Source: CAXTPV01 sp965276715 (lineage in GTDB: Bacteria > Pseudomonadota > Alphaproteobacteria > Acetobacterales > Acetobacteraceae). From it: a stretch of DNA of 64,000 nucleotides. A program made the translations under genes and the position numbers. Within the stretch, counting starts at the first letter, position 1. Each line of letters opens with the position of its first letter. The notes below the pieces were generated by a model that saw only the letters and a program-made list of their open reading frames with translations, did no database searches and was not told the DNA's origin. This document shows, in pieces, positions 42,126 through 50,267 of the stretch. Location of the stretch: the NCBI GenBank assembly GCA_965276715.1, contig OZ255622.1:1240001-1304000 (forward strand), given 5' to 3'.

Positions 42126-42874
42126 CGCGCGCGCTCACGCTGTATCCGGCCATCGATCTCAAGGGCGGCCAATGCGTGCGGCTTCGCCAGGGCGAGATGG
42201 CGGACGCCACCGTCTATTCCGACGATCCGGGATCGCAGGCCAGGGCCTGGATCGCGTCGGGCTGCCGCTGGCTGCATGTCGTCGACCTCGACGGCGCCTT
42301 CGCCGGACGACCGGTGAACGTGGACGCGATCAAGGCCATCCTGCGCGAAGCCACCGTCCCGGTGCAGCTCGGCGGCGGCCTGCGCGACATGGCGTCCATC
42401 GAGGCCTGGGTCGCCCGCGGCGTGGCAAGGGTCGTGCTGGGAAGTGCGGCGGTGAAAAATCCGTCCCTGGTCCGGGAGGCTTGCGCACGGTTTCCCGGCC
42501 GGGTCGCGGTGGGCGTCGACGCGCGCCACGGTCTGGTGGCAACGGAGGGGTGGGCCGCGCAGTCGGACCTGCGGGCGACCGAACTCGCACGACGGGTCGA
42601 GGATGCCGGGGCCGCCGCGATCGTGTTCACCGAGATCTCGCGCGACGGCATGCTGGCGGGGCTCGACATCGAGGGCACGGTGCGGATGGCGGACGCGGTC
42701 GGGATTCCGGTGATCGCCTCGGGCGGCGTGGGGTCGCTCGCCGATCTCGAGGCGCTCGTGGCGGCGGCCGGGGATCGTCCGGGGATCGAGGGCGTGATCG
42801 TCGGCCGCGCGCTCTATGACGGGCGGATCGATGCGCGTGACGCGCTTGACCTGCTGACCGCTGGCGCATGCTGA
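42122..42874 (+). CDS. hisA: ProFAR isomerase HisA
   Basis: A TIM-barrel isomerase of histidine synthesis (Amadori rearrangement of ProFAR to PRFAR), 250 aa. It has the catalytic Asp in YPAIDLKGGQCVRL, the phosphate-binding elements QLGGGLRDM and ASGGVGSLADLEAL, and the second catalytic Asp in VAVGVDARHG. It overlaps the GNAT gene by 4 bp and hisF by 7 bp. Confidence 0.96.
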   Translation: MTRALTLYPAIDLKGGQCVRLRQGEMADATVYSDDPGSQARAWIASGCRWLHVVDLDGAFAGRPVNVDAIKAILREATVPVQLGGGLRDMASIEAWVARGVARVVLGSAAVKNPSLVREACARFPGRVAVGVDARHGLVATEGWAAQSDLRATELARRVEDAGAAAIVFTEISRDGMLAGLDIEGTVRMADAVGIPVIASGGVGSLADLEALVAAAGDRPGIEGVIVGRALYDGRIDARDALDLLTAGAC

Positions 42875-43656
42875 CGCTGCGCGTCATCCCCTGCCTCGAC
42901 GTCAAGGACGGTCGGGTGGTCAAGGGGGTGAACTTCGTCTCGCTGCGTGACGCCGGCGACCCGGTCGAGCAGGCCTCGGTCTATGACGCGGCGGGCGCGG
43001 ACGAGCTCACCTTCCTCGACATCACCGCGAGCCACGAGAAGCGCGACATCATGCTCGATGTCGTCTCGCGCACCGCGTCACGCATCTTCCTGCCGCTGAC
43101 GGTGGGCGGCGGCGTCCGCTCGACCGACGACATGCGCCGGCTGCTGCTGGCGGGCGCCGACAAATGCTCGATCAATTCAGCGGCCGTCGGCCGTCCCGCA
43201 CTGGTGAGCGAGGCCGCGGAGAAGTTCGGCAGCCAGTGCGTGGTGGTCGCGATCGATGCACGCAGGCGCCCGGACGGCGGCTTCGAGGTGTTCACCCATG
43301 GCGGGCGCACCGGCACCGGGATGGACGCGGTGGCGTGGGCCCGCGACGTGGCGGAGCGTGGCGCCGGCGAGATCCTGCTGACCAGCATGGACCGCGACGG
43401 CACCGGCGACGGCTTCGATCTCGACCTGCTGCGGGCCGTCACGGACGCGGTCCGCGTGCCGGTGGTGGCCTCGGGCGGCGTGGGCGAGCTCGCCCATTTC
43501 GTCGAGGGCGCGCGCGCCGGCGCCTCGGCGCTGCTGGCGGCGAGCGTGTTCCATTTCGGCCGGTTCTCGATCGCCGAGGTCAAGGCGGCGATGCGGGCGG
43601 CCTCGCTGCCGGTGCGCGACGCGCCGGCGCCCGGATCGCGGCTCGCGCACGCATGA
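42868..43656 (+). CDS. hisF: Imidazole glycerol phosphate synthase, cyclase subunit
   Basis: The TIM-barrel cyclase partner of HisH, 262 aa. Catalytic Asp residues are seen in VIPCLDVKDGRVVKG and LTSMDRDGTGDGFD. Phosphate-binding motifs are LTVGGGVRSTDDM and VVASGGVGELAHF. Its N-terminus overlaps hisA by 7 bp and its end overlaps hisE by 4 bp. The reaction gives imidazole glycerol phosphate and AICAR. Confidence 0.97.
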   Translation: MLTLRVIPCLDVKDGRVVKGVNFVSLRDAGDPVEQASVYDAAGADELTFLDITASHEKRDIMLDVVSRTASRIFLPLTVGGGVRSTDDMRRLLLAGADKCSINSAAVGRPALVSEAAEKFGSQCVVVAIDARRRPDGGFEVFTHGGRTGTGMDAVAWARDVAERGAGEILLTSMDRDGTGDGFDLDLLRAVTDAVRVPVVASGGVGELAHFVEGARAGASALLAASVFHFGRFSIAEVKAAMRAASLPVRDAPAPGSRLAHA

Positions 43657-44039
43657 CGAAGGGCGCGCGCAAGAAGACCGCGTCCGTCTTGGCTGTGCCC
43701 GACTTTGCCGTGCCCGATTTTGCCGTCATCGACCGGCTGCACGCGCTGATCACCACACGGCGCGATGCCGATCCGCGTCGCAGCCATTCCGCGCGCCTGC
43801 TCGCGAGGGGCACGCGCAAGGTCGCCCAGAAGCTCGGCGAGGAGGCCTTCGAGTGCCTGATCGAAGCCGTCGCCGGCGACCGCGAGGGCTTGATCGGCGA
43901 GAGTGCGGACGTGCTGTATCACCTGGTCGTGCTGTGGGTGGACCAGGGGGTCGCACCCCAGGACGTGTGGCGGGAGCTGCGCCGGCGCGAGGGCGTCAGC
44001 GGCCACGACGAGAAGGCCGGACGAACAGGAGCGACCTGA
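43653..44039 (+). CDS. hisE: Phosphoribosyl-ATP pyrophosphatase
   Basis: A MazG-like all-alpha hydrolase performing the second step of histidine synthesis, 128 aa. The conserved core is visible: IDRLHALITTRR, KVAQKLGEEAFECLIEAVAGD and ESADVLYHLVVLW, containing the metal-binding Glu/Asp residues. The N-terminal extension carries a 15-bp direct duplication (43696-43725), giving VPDFAVPDFAV. It ends one base into the HIT gene start. hisI is not present here, as expected for a split arrangement. Confidence 0.93.
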   Translation: MTKGARKKTASVLAVPDFAVPDFAVIDRLHALITTRRDADPRRSHSARLLARGTRKVAQKLGEEAFECLIEAVAGDREGLIGESADVLYHLVVLWVDQGVAPQDVWRELRRREGVSGHDEKAGRTGAT

Positions 44040-44419
44040 TGGCAGTCGACGGATCGAGCCCCTACGACCCGGGCAACATCTTCGCGCGCATCCTGCGTGG
44101 CGAGATCCCGGCGAGACGCGTGTTCGAGGACGAGCACGCGCTCGCCTTCGAGGACATCGCCCCGCAGGCGCCCGTTCATGTGCTGGTGATCCCGAAGGGC
44201 GCCTATGTCTCGTTCGCCGACTTCTCGGCGCGTGCGGCCGATGCCGAGATCGGCGGCTTCGTGCGCGCCGTCGGCACGGTCGCGCGGGAGTTGGGCCTGG
44301 AGGCTCCGGGCTACCGGCTGCTGTCGAATGTCGGGCCCGACAGCGGCCAGGAAGTGCCGCACCTGCATGTGCATCTGTTCGGCGGCCGCCGGCTCGGACG
44401 AATGATCGCCGAGACGTAG
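44039..44419 (+). CDS. HIT-family (HINT-like) nucleotide hydrolase
   Basis: A 126-aa protein of the histidine-triad superfamily that hydrolyses nucleoside phosphoramidates. The triad is plain in EVPHLHVHLFGG, with the helix ARILRGEIPARRVFED and APVHVLVIPK upstream. Its ATG overlaps the hisE stop by one base (TGATG), making it the last gene of the his operon. The cellular substrate is not known. Confidence 0.93.
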   Translation: MAVDGSSPYDPGNIFARILRGEIPARRVFEDEHALAFEDIAPQAPVHVLVIPKGAYVSFADFSARAADAEIGGFVRAVGTVARELGLEAPGYRLLSNVGPDSGQEVPHLHVHLFGGRRLGRMIAET

Positions 44420-44429
44420 GCGCGCCATC

Positions 44430-46205
44430 TCACTCGGCGGCCACCAAGCCGAGCGCCTGGTGCTCGAACAGCCGTCGATACAGGCCGTCGCGGGCGAGCA
44501 GGCCGGCGTGCGGGCCGTCCTCGATGATCCGGCCATGCCGGAAGACCAGGATCCGGTCGAGCGCGCGCACGGTCGAGAGCCGGTGCGCGACGACGATCAC
44601 CGTCCGCCCGGCCATCAGCCGTCGCATCGCCTCCTGGATCAGCGTCTCCGACTCGGAATCGAGACTCGATGTCGCCTCGTCCAGGATGAGGATACGCGCG
44701 CCGGACAAAAAGGCGCGCGCGATCGCCACGCGCTGACGCTCGCCACCCGAAAGCTTCACCCCGCGTTCGCCGACCAGGGTCGCGTAGCCCCTGGGCAAGC
44801 GCTCGATGAAGTCGGACGCGTTGGCAAGCCGCGCCGCCTCGATCACCTCGGCCAGGCGGGCGCCTGGACGGGCATAGGCGATGTTCTCGGCGAGCGAACG
44901 GTGGAACAGGATCGGCTCCTGCTGGACGATCGCGATCTGGCCGCGCAGGCTCGCCTGCCTGACGCCGGCAATGGCGACGCCGTCGATCGTGATGCGGCCG
45001 CTGTCGACGTCGTAGAGCCGTTGCAGCAGCTTGACGAAACTGGTCTTGCCCGATCCCGACGGCCCGACCAGCCCCACCCGTTCGCCGGCGGGGATCCGCA
45101 GATCGAGACCGTCGAACAGCGGCACTTCCTGTGCGGCGTAGCGGAACACGACGTGCTCGAAGGCGATCTCGCCGCGCCTGACGTGCAGCGCGGGTGCATC
45201 CGGCGCGTCCTCGACGCCGAGCGGCTCGGCCTGCAGCGTCACCAACTCCTCCGCCTCGTTGACCGATCGCTGGATGTTGGAGATGTGCTGGCCCATGTCG
45301 CGCAGGTAGCCCTGCACGAGGAAGATGGTGGTCAACACGTAGGCGAGGTCGCCCGGGCCAGCGATGCCCGCCCACCACAGCCGGAGCGCGTCCGCGATCA
45401 CCACCGTGCGCAGCACCAGCAACGCGAGGCCCTGCGCGTTGCCGCTGTTGGTGCCCCGCACCCAGGTCCGCCTGGTCCGCCGCGCCCAGCGCGACAGGGT
45501 GCCCGACAGGATCCGGTCCTCGCGCTCCTCGGCGCCGAACGCCTTGACCACCGGGTTGCAACTGATCGCGTCCGACAGCGTGCCCGACACAAGGCTGTCC
45601 CAGCGGTTGGACAGGCGCGCCGAGGGTGAGACGTAATTGAGTTGCAGCATCGACGACAGCGCCACGTAGCCGACCGAGAGCACGCCCAGCAGAAGACCCG
45701 TCTCGGGGAAGCGGGCGAGCAGGATGAGCGTCGCGAACACCAGCACCAGCACGCCCGGCAGGAGCAGCACCAGGAGGGTGTCGTTGAGCAGGTCGACCGC
45801 CCACATGCCGCGCGTGATCCGGCGCACGATCGAGCCCGCGAAACTGTTGGCGTGCCAGTCGGTCGAGAAGCGCTGCACCCGCCAGAACGCGTCCTGCGCG
45901 ATGGCGGTCATGTTGTGGACCGTCAGGCCGGTGATGCCGAGGAACGCGGCGCGGCGCGCGGCGACCGCGACCGCACCCAGGACCGTCATCGCGCCCAGCA
46001 CCACGAGCACCGCGTGGCGGACCGCGGGAACACCGGAAGGACTGGCGACGTCGGTCACCAGCGCGCCCGACAGGATCGGCAGCACGACGTCGGCCCCCGT
46101 CGAGACGACGATGGCCAGCACCACCTGCACCACCAGGCCGCGATGGCGCGCCCAGTGGCCGAACAGGAATGACAGCACGCCGACGACGGCGCTCTTGGCG
46201 GGCAT
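44430..46205 (-). CDS. ABC exporter, fused permease and ATPase
   Basis: A 591-aa half-transporter of the MsbA/lipid-type exporter fold that would act as a homodimer in the inner membrane. The six-helix domain spans about 15-320, and the nucleotide-binding domain 350-580, with Walker A (GPSGSGKTS), Q-loop (AIVQQEPILF), signature (LSGGERQR), Walker B (ARILILDEATSSLD) and the switch His (IVVAHRLSTV). The ATG at 46205 is used; a GTG lies directly before it. The substrate cannot be assigned. It is convergent with the HIT gene. Confidence 0.9.
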   Translation of the reverse strand: MPAKSAVVGVLSFLFGHWARHRGLVVQVVLAIVVSTGADVVLPILSGALVTDVASPSGVPAVRHAVLVVLGAMTVLGAVAVAARRAAFLGITGLTVHNMTAIAQDAFWRVQRFSTDWHANSFAGSIVRRITRGMWAVDLLNDTLLVLLLPGVLVLVFATLILLARFPETGLLLGVLSVGYVALSSMLQLNYVSPSARLSNRWDSLVSGTLSDAISCNPVVKAFGAEEREDRILSGTLSRWARRTRRTWVRGTNSGNAQGLALLVLRTVVIADALRLWWAGIAGPGDLAYVLTTIFLVQGYLRDMGQHISNIQRSVNEAEELVTLQAEPLGVEDAPDAPALHVRRGEIAFEHVVFRYAAQEVPLFDGLDLRIPAGERVGLVGPSGSGKTSFVKLLQRLYDVDSGRITIDGVAIAGVRQASLRGQIAIVQQEPILFHRSLAENIAYARPGARLAEVIEAARLANASDFIERLPRGYATLVGERGVKLSGGERQRVAIARAFLSGARILILDEATSSLDSESETLIQEAMRRLMAGRTVIVVAHRLSTVRALDRILVFRHGRIIEDGPHAGLLARDGLYRRLFEHQALGLVAAE

Positions 46206-46226
46206 CACAGGTCTTTCAGGAAAGCT

Positions 46227-46278
46227 CAGGGGCTCCGCCCCTGGACCCCGCTGGGGCGAGCCGCCCCAGACCCGCGCG
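46227..46278. repeat. Dispersed double-hairpin GC element
   Basis: Two adjacent perfect stems, CAGGGGC/GCCCCTG (46227-46233, 46237-46243) and CTGGGGC/GCCCCAG (46251-46257, 46263-46269), end in GACCCGCGC. The architecture matches 54261-54310 and, more loosely, 20089-20162. It lies between two minus-strand genes, the DUF2244 gene and the ABC exporter, where it may terminate or insulate transcription. Confidence 0.65.
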
Positions 46279-46280
46279 AC

Positions 46281-46772
46281 TTAGAGCTGGGGGTTGTCGA
46301 ATACGGGATTGCGCTGGCGGTCTAACGCACCGCGGAGCGCCGCCGCAAGGTCGCGTTTTTCGGTCTCGCCGAGGACACGGCCCAGTTCGACCTGGCGGTC
46401 GCGATGCGCGACCAGCAGGCGCGGCGTGGTGCCGCCTCGCTCCTCGAGCCGGACGTTGAGCCAGCCTGCCGGCAACTCGCACACCGCGCGACGTCCGCGT
46501 GGGTCGGTGCGCACCACGCGCAGCGAGCGATCGGTCAGCAGGACAAGTTCGCTCGCGCGTGCCGAACGCGCATGCAGCAGGAGGAGGGTCGCGGCCAGCG
46601 CCACCTCCGCCCCGCAGAAGCCGGTCACCGGCCAGGCGCCGAGCAGCAGGAACACGGCGGCCGACAAACCCGACGCGGTGCAGAGCGCCACCACGATCCG
46701 GCGTGCGCCGCGCGGCGTCAGGCTGCGATGCGGCGTGATCATCGCCTCGAACACGGGGACGTCGGTGGTCAT
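46281..46772 (-). CDS. DUF2244 family membrane protein
   Basis: A 163-aa protein with two closely spaced membrane helices (IVVALCTASGLSAAVFLLLGAWP and FCGAEVALAATLLLLHARS) and a cytoplasmic beta-rich C-terminal part (ASELVLLTDRSLRVVRTD, LVAHRDRQVELGRVL), the usual DUF2244 layout. N-terminal ITPHRSLTPRG is also typical. The family function is unknown. The start at 46772 is divergent from nth, with only about 64 bp between. Confidence 0.85.
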   Translation of the reverse strand: MTTDVPVFEAMITPHRSLTPRGARRIVVALCTASGLSAAVFLLLGAWPVTGFCGAEVALAATLLLLHARSARASELVLLTDRSLRVVRTDPRGRRAVCELPAGWLNVRLEERGGTTPRLLVAHRDRQVELGRVLGETEKRDLAAALRGALDRQRNPVFDNPQL

Positions 46773-46836
46773 GACCACGGAAAATGGCTCAGCCCGGATG
46801 GTTTGCCAGAGCGGCGCCGCGGGCTCAGATGGCGTG

Positions 46837-47535
46837 ATGGCAAAGACCACGCGCACGACCAGGATGCCGGCTGCCTCCGTCAGGCCCTTCATCGAGGCGC
46901 TGGCGGCGGCCAATCCGAACCCGGAGAGCGAGCTCACCTTCACCACGCCGTTCACGCTGCTGGTCGCCGTCGTGTTGTCGGCGCAGGCGACCGACAAATC
47001 GGTCAATGTCGCGACCCGGACATTGTTCGCCGAGGCGCCCGATCCGGCCGCGATGGCGGCGCTCGGGGTGGATCGGGTCGCGGGCCATATCCGCCGGATC
47101 GGGCTCTGGCAGGGCAAGGCACGCAATGTCGTCGCCCTGTCGCGGCTCTTGATCGAACGCCATGGCGGCGAGGTCCCGGACGACCGCGCTTCACTCGAGG
47201 CGCTGCCCGGCGTCGGGCGCAAGACAGCGAACGTCGTGCTGAACGTGGCGTTCGGGGAAAGCACGATGGCGGTCGACACGCATATCTTCCGGGTCGGCAA
47301 TCGAACCGGCCTCGCGCCGGGCAAGACGCCGCGCGCCGTCGAGGACGGCCTCGTGACGCGCGTGCCGCCCGACATGCTGCGACCGGCGCATCACTGGCGC
47401 ATCCTGCACGGCCGCTACGTCTGCAAGGCGCGCGCGCCCGAATGCTGGCGCTGCGCGGTGCGTGCCTGGTGCCGGTATCAGCCGAAGGCAGAGCCGGGGG
47501 CCGAGGCCGGCCCCCGGACCCCCGGCCACGCTTAG
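46837..47535 (+). CDS. nth: Endonuclease III (base excision repair)
   Basis: A DNA glycosylase/AP lyase for oxidised pyrimidines, 232 aa. Features are FTLLVAVVLSAQATDKSVN, the helix-hairpin-helix with catalytic Lys (LPGVGRKTANVV), catalytic Asp in VDTHIFRVGNR, and the 4Fe-4S loop Cys-X6-Cys-X2-Cys-X5-Cys in CKARAPECWRCAVRAWC. The C-terminal about 14 residues (GAEAGPRTPGHA) are encoded by a dispersed palindrome (47494-47526) and are not part of the normal family. The start at 46837 is chosen for N-terminal MAKTTRT; the frame is open upstream. Confidence 0.95.
   Translation: MAKTTRTTRMPAASVRPFIEALAAANPNPESELTFTTPFTLLVAVVLSAQATDKSVNVATRTLFAEAPDPAAMAALGVDRVAGHIRRIGLWQGKARNVVALSRLLIERHGGEVPDDRASLEALPGVGRKTANVVLNVAFGESTMAVDTHIFRVGNRTGLAPGKTPRAVEDGLVTRVPPDMLRPAHHWRILHGRYVCKARAPECWRCAVRAWCRYQPKAEPGAEAGPRTPGHA
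47494..47526. repeat. Dispersed GC palindrome forming the end of nth
   Basis: This 33-bp stretch is the exact reverse complement of 8207-8239 after gspG. It contains CCGGGGGCC and GGCCCCCGG arms and lies inside the final codons of nth, with the stop only a few codons later. It is related by design to the element ending uvrB. Confidence 0.7.
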
Positions 47536-47540
47536 CAGCC

Positions 47541-48818
47541 TCATGCGCCTTCGAGCCGTTGCAGGCATTCCGCATAGATCACCCGATCGAGCGACGTCAG
47601 CCGGTCGAGCTCCGCCTCGATGGCCGTCGAAACGGGCGTCCGCTCGACGGCGCGGAACATGCCGGGGTCCGCCGACGCATTGCCCTCGGACGTGTTCTTG
47701 CCGCCGAGATCCGGGAGCGGCGTATCGATGATCGACGACAAGGCTGCCAGGCTCGCGTCCATGCGCTCGACGATCCCCACGAAGGCCAATCGCCGGATCG
47801 CTTGGCGTGCCGACCCGAGCATCGCCGCGGGATCGGCCGCCAGCCTGTCGACCGCGCAGCCGGATCGGTAGGCCCCGGTCAGGCGCCGCACATAGAGGTT
47901 CTCGATGCAATCGCGCAGCGAGGGATCATCGTGCCGCAGGAACGCCAGCAGGTCGAGCTCGTGTGCCAGCCTCAGCTCATGGTTACCGAACGCCTCGATC
48001 GCGGCAGGGTCGACCGATCTCCAATACTGGTAGAGCGACAAGATGCGTGTCCTCGGCTCCCGCAACATCGTGACGATCGCTCGATCCGGCCCCAGCCGAA
48101 GCAGCGAGGGCAGGTCGTAATGGCCCCAGACCAGCTTGCGTTCGCGGATGGCCGACAGAGCGGGTGTCGGAAACGCCGATCGCATGTGCGGCGGCATCGT
48201 CCGGTTCGGGTCGGGATCGATCTGCAGCGGGTGGAATTGCCTGGTCAACACATCGGCGAGCGCCGTGCCGGCGGTCTTTTCGAGGTGCATGAACGAGATC
48301 GGCGGACCTTCCCAGAAGCTGAGCGGATCGCCGATTTGCGGGGCGATCGGGATCGGCCGCGAACCGATCCGTGCCGGACGCGGGAGCCTGCCTTCGCGCA
48401 TCATCCGATGCAGCAGGAACCTGGAGATCGGGTCGCGCGCTGCGGGAACCGCGAGCAGCCCGCGCAGGATCACCGGCAGAGGCGCCGACCCGGGCCGGAT
48501 CGCCGCTGTGAACCGCTTCTGCTCGATCCCGTCCGGCCAGCGTCCGAGGCTGAGGCGGAAGAGCGCGCGTCCGACCGTCCGTGACACGATCGCGACTTCG
48601 ATGCGCTGAACGAACGCGCGCCGGTCGATCGAGGGCGGCAGGGTCATCAAGGCGCCGAGGAGACTGACGAGAATGCAGCCCGCCTCGTCGAGATGGCCGA
48701 TATAGGGCGTCCGGTCGGGGATCAGGTCGATCGGTCCGATCAGATAGCCGAGGCCGGCGAGCAGCACGATGGCGGACGGCGCGAAGGAGAGAGCCCTGCT
48801 GATCGCGTCGGCTTTCAT
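47541..48818 (-). CDS. DUF1232 (YkvA-like) domain fused to a sulfotransferase domain
   Basis: A 425-aa protein in two parts. Residues about 10-60 match DUF1232, a small membrane-associated domain: LGYLIGPIDLIPDRTPYIGHLDEAGCIL. The rest is a PAPS-dependent sulfotransferase domain: the 5'-phosphosulfate loop FMHLEKTAGTAL (about 177-188) corresponds to HxPKTAGTS of the Sulfotransfer_2 group, and the 3'-phosphate-binding MLREPRTRILSLYQYW (251-266) is the LRdPxxRxxSxY motif. The target is unknown; glycans or lipids are typical. The start at 48818 is supported by the conserved domain. The fusion is unusual to my knowledge. Confidence 0.75.
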   Translation of the reverse strand: MKADAISRALSFAPSAIVLLAGLGYLIGPIDLIPDRTPYIGHLDEAGCILVSLLGALMTLPPSIDRRAFVQRIEVAIVSRTVGRALFRLSLGRWPDGIEQKRFTAAIRPGSAPLPVILRGLLAVPAARDPISRFLLHRMMREGRLPRPARIGSRPIPIAPQIGDPLSFWEGPPISFMHLEKTAGTALADVLTRQFHPLQIDPDPNRTMPPHMRSAFPTPALSAIRERKLVWGHYDLPSLLRLGPDRAIVTMLREPRTRILSLYQYWRSVDPAAIEAFGNHELRLAHELDLLAFLRHDDPSLRDCIENLYVRRLTGAYRSGCAVDRLAADPAAMLGSARQAIRRLAFVGIVERMDASLAALSSIIDTPLPDLGGKNTSEGNASADPGMFRAVERTPVSTAIEAELDRLTSLDRVIYAECLQRLEGA

Positions 48819-48920
48819 GGCACACCCTCACGGTTGCCGCTGATCGGGTTCCCCCATTTTGAACGATTGAATTGTCAGTAACCTCACCGCGCCGCGGCTT
48901 CAACTGGTTCGCCAGGCGGC

Positions 48921-49382
48921 TCAGGGCGGGTCGACCCAGGCGGCGGCGGCGGCGTCGTCGGCCTCCGTGGCCTCGACCCACTCGGTCCGGCCATCGTCGA
49001 ACTCGTGGCGTTTCCAGAACGGCGCGCGGGTCTTGAGCCAGTCGATCAGGTAGCGGGTCGCGTCCAGTGCCGCGGACCGGTGCGGGGCGGCGGCGAGCAC
49101 CAATACGATCGGGTCGCCGGGCCGCAGGCGTCCGACGCGGTGGAGGATCGTGCAGGCGGCGAGCCCGAAGCGGCGTTCGGCTTCGTCCGCGATCTCGCCG
49201 AGGCACCGTTCCGTCATGCCGGGATAATGCTCGAGGGTCAGCGCGGTCAGGCCGTCGCCGCCGCGCACCACCCCCACGAAGCAGCCGATACCGCCGGCGC
49301 CCGGTCCGGCCGCCTCGGTCAGGCGGGCGAACTCCTCGCCGACGTCGAAGCGGGCTTGCCCGACGACGATCCGCGCGCTCAA
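48921..49382 (-). CDS. moaE: Molybdopterin synthase catalytic subunit MoaE
   Basis: The large subunit of molybdopterin synthase, 153 aa. Family elements are GCFVGVVRGGDGLTALTLEHYPGM, ILHRVGRLRPGDPIVLVLAAAPHR and the catalytic Lys region YLIDWLKTRAPFWKRHEF. Its start overlaps the moaD stop by 4 bp, so the two subunits are made together. It ends the pgsA - lipoprotein - moaD - moaE run. Confidence 0.95.
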   Translation of the reverse strand: MSARIVVGQARFDVGEEFARLTEAAGPGAGGIGCFVGVVRGGDGLTALTLEHYPGMTERCLGEIADEAERRFGLAACTILHRVGRLRPGDPIVLVLAAAPHRSAALDATRYLIDWLKTRAPFWKRHEFDDGRTEWVEATEADDAAAAAWVDPP

Positions 49383-49645
49383 CCGCCGGTGACCGGGGGA
49401 AAGAACGCGACCTCGTCGCCGGGGGCGACCGCGTCAGCAGGCCTGGCGAAGCGCTGGTTGACGGCGACGCGGAGCGCGCGCGGCTCGGCGAAGGCCGCGG
49501 CCGGACGGCCGCCGCGGGCAGCAAGCCAGTCGATCAGGCCGGCCACCGTGCGGACGGCGTCGGGCACGACGACGTTCTCCTCGGACAGGCCGGCGCGCTC
49601 GCGCAGCCAGGCGAGGTAGACGATGTGCAGGGGCAGGCTCGGCAT
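49379..49645 (-). CDS. moaD: Molybdopterin synthase sulfur carrier subunit MoaD
   Basis: An 88-aa ubiquitin-like sulfur carrier. It ends in the required di-glycine (PPVTGG), which carries the thiocarboxylate, and has the beta-grasp pattern IVYLAWLRERAGL...VAVNQ...PGDEVAFFPP. It pairs with moaE, with which it overlaps. Confidence 0.95.
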   Translation of the reverse strand: MPSLPLHIVYLAWLRERAGLSEENVVVPDAVRTVAGLIDWLAARGGRPAAAFAEPRALRVAVNQRFARPADAVAPGDEVAFFPPVTGG

Positions 49646-49670
49646 CGGCCCTATATGGGCGGTCCGCCCG

Positions 49671-50159
49671 CTATTTTCCGGGGGCGGGGGCGCCAGGCGT
49701 GGGGACGATCTTCACGCTTCCGTCGGGCGAGATGACGGTGCTGGTGCCATTGCCGTTCGGGATGGTGATGGTGCTCGGCGCGTTCGGATTGCTCTGCATC
49801 TTGTATTTCGAGCCGCTGGTGGCGCCGCTGCTCGGCCCGAAAGCGGAGGGTCCGGTGCCCGAACCGGCGCCGGCACCGCCGGCGGTGTAGGGCAGTGCCG
49901 CCTCCCCGTTCTGTGTCTGGCGTTCGACCTCGCTGAGGGTCGGGAACGGCTTGGGGGGACCGGGCCAGACATTGCCCGCTTCCGGCTCGATCGGCTCGGT
50001 GGGCAGGGGCCTGGCCTGCACGCGCTGCATGACCTCGCTGGTGCCGCTGGGCAGATCGGGATTGGCGCCCGGCAGCGTGAAGGTGTTGCGCGTGAACTGG
50101 CCGAAGCCGGAGCAGCCGGCGAGTGTCATCATCGCGAGCGGAAGTGCCAGCCGACGCAT
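49671..50159 (-). CDS. Small lipoprotein, function unknown
   Basis: A 162-aa lipoprotein. The N-terminus MRRLALPLAMMTLAGC ends in a lipobox (LAGC). The mature part is Pro/Gly/Ser/Thr-rich and probably largely disordered (NTFTLPGANPDLPSGTSEVMQ, NVWPGPPKPFPTLSEVERQ, STVISPDGSVKIVPTPG). The NVWPGPP and LSEVERQ elements recur, as I recall, in lipoproteins next to pgsA in related bacteria. The ATG at 50159 is chosen because the signal peptide starts there. No function is known. Confidence 0.75.
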   Translation of the reverse strand: MRRLALPLAMMTLAGCSGFGQFTRNTFTLPGANPDLPSGTSEVMQRVQARPLPTEPIEPEAGNVWPGPPKPFPTLSEVERQTQNGEAALPYTAGGAGAGSGTGPSAFGPSSGATSGSKYKMQSNPNAPSTITIPNGNGTSTVISPDGSVKIVPTPGAPAPGK

Positions 50160-50267
50160 CAAGCAAACTCCTTCGCGGACCGGCCGCTTTCGTCGCGGCG
50201 GAATGTGCCCTCTGGTCAAGCCGGGCTCAAGCGTTCGCGAGCAGGTTGCGGCCGGGGTGTTGCCGCC

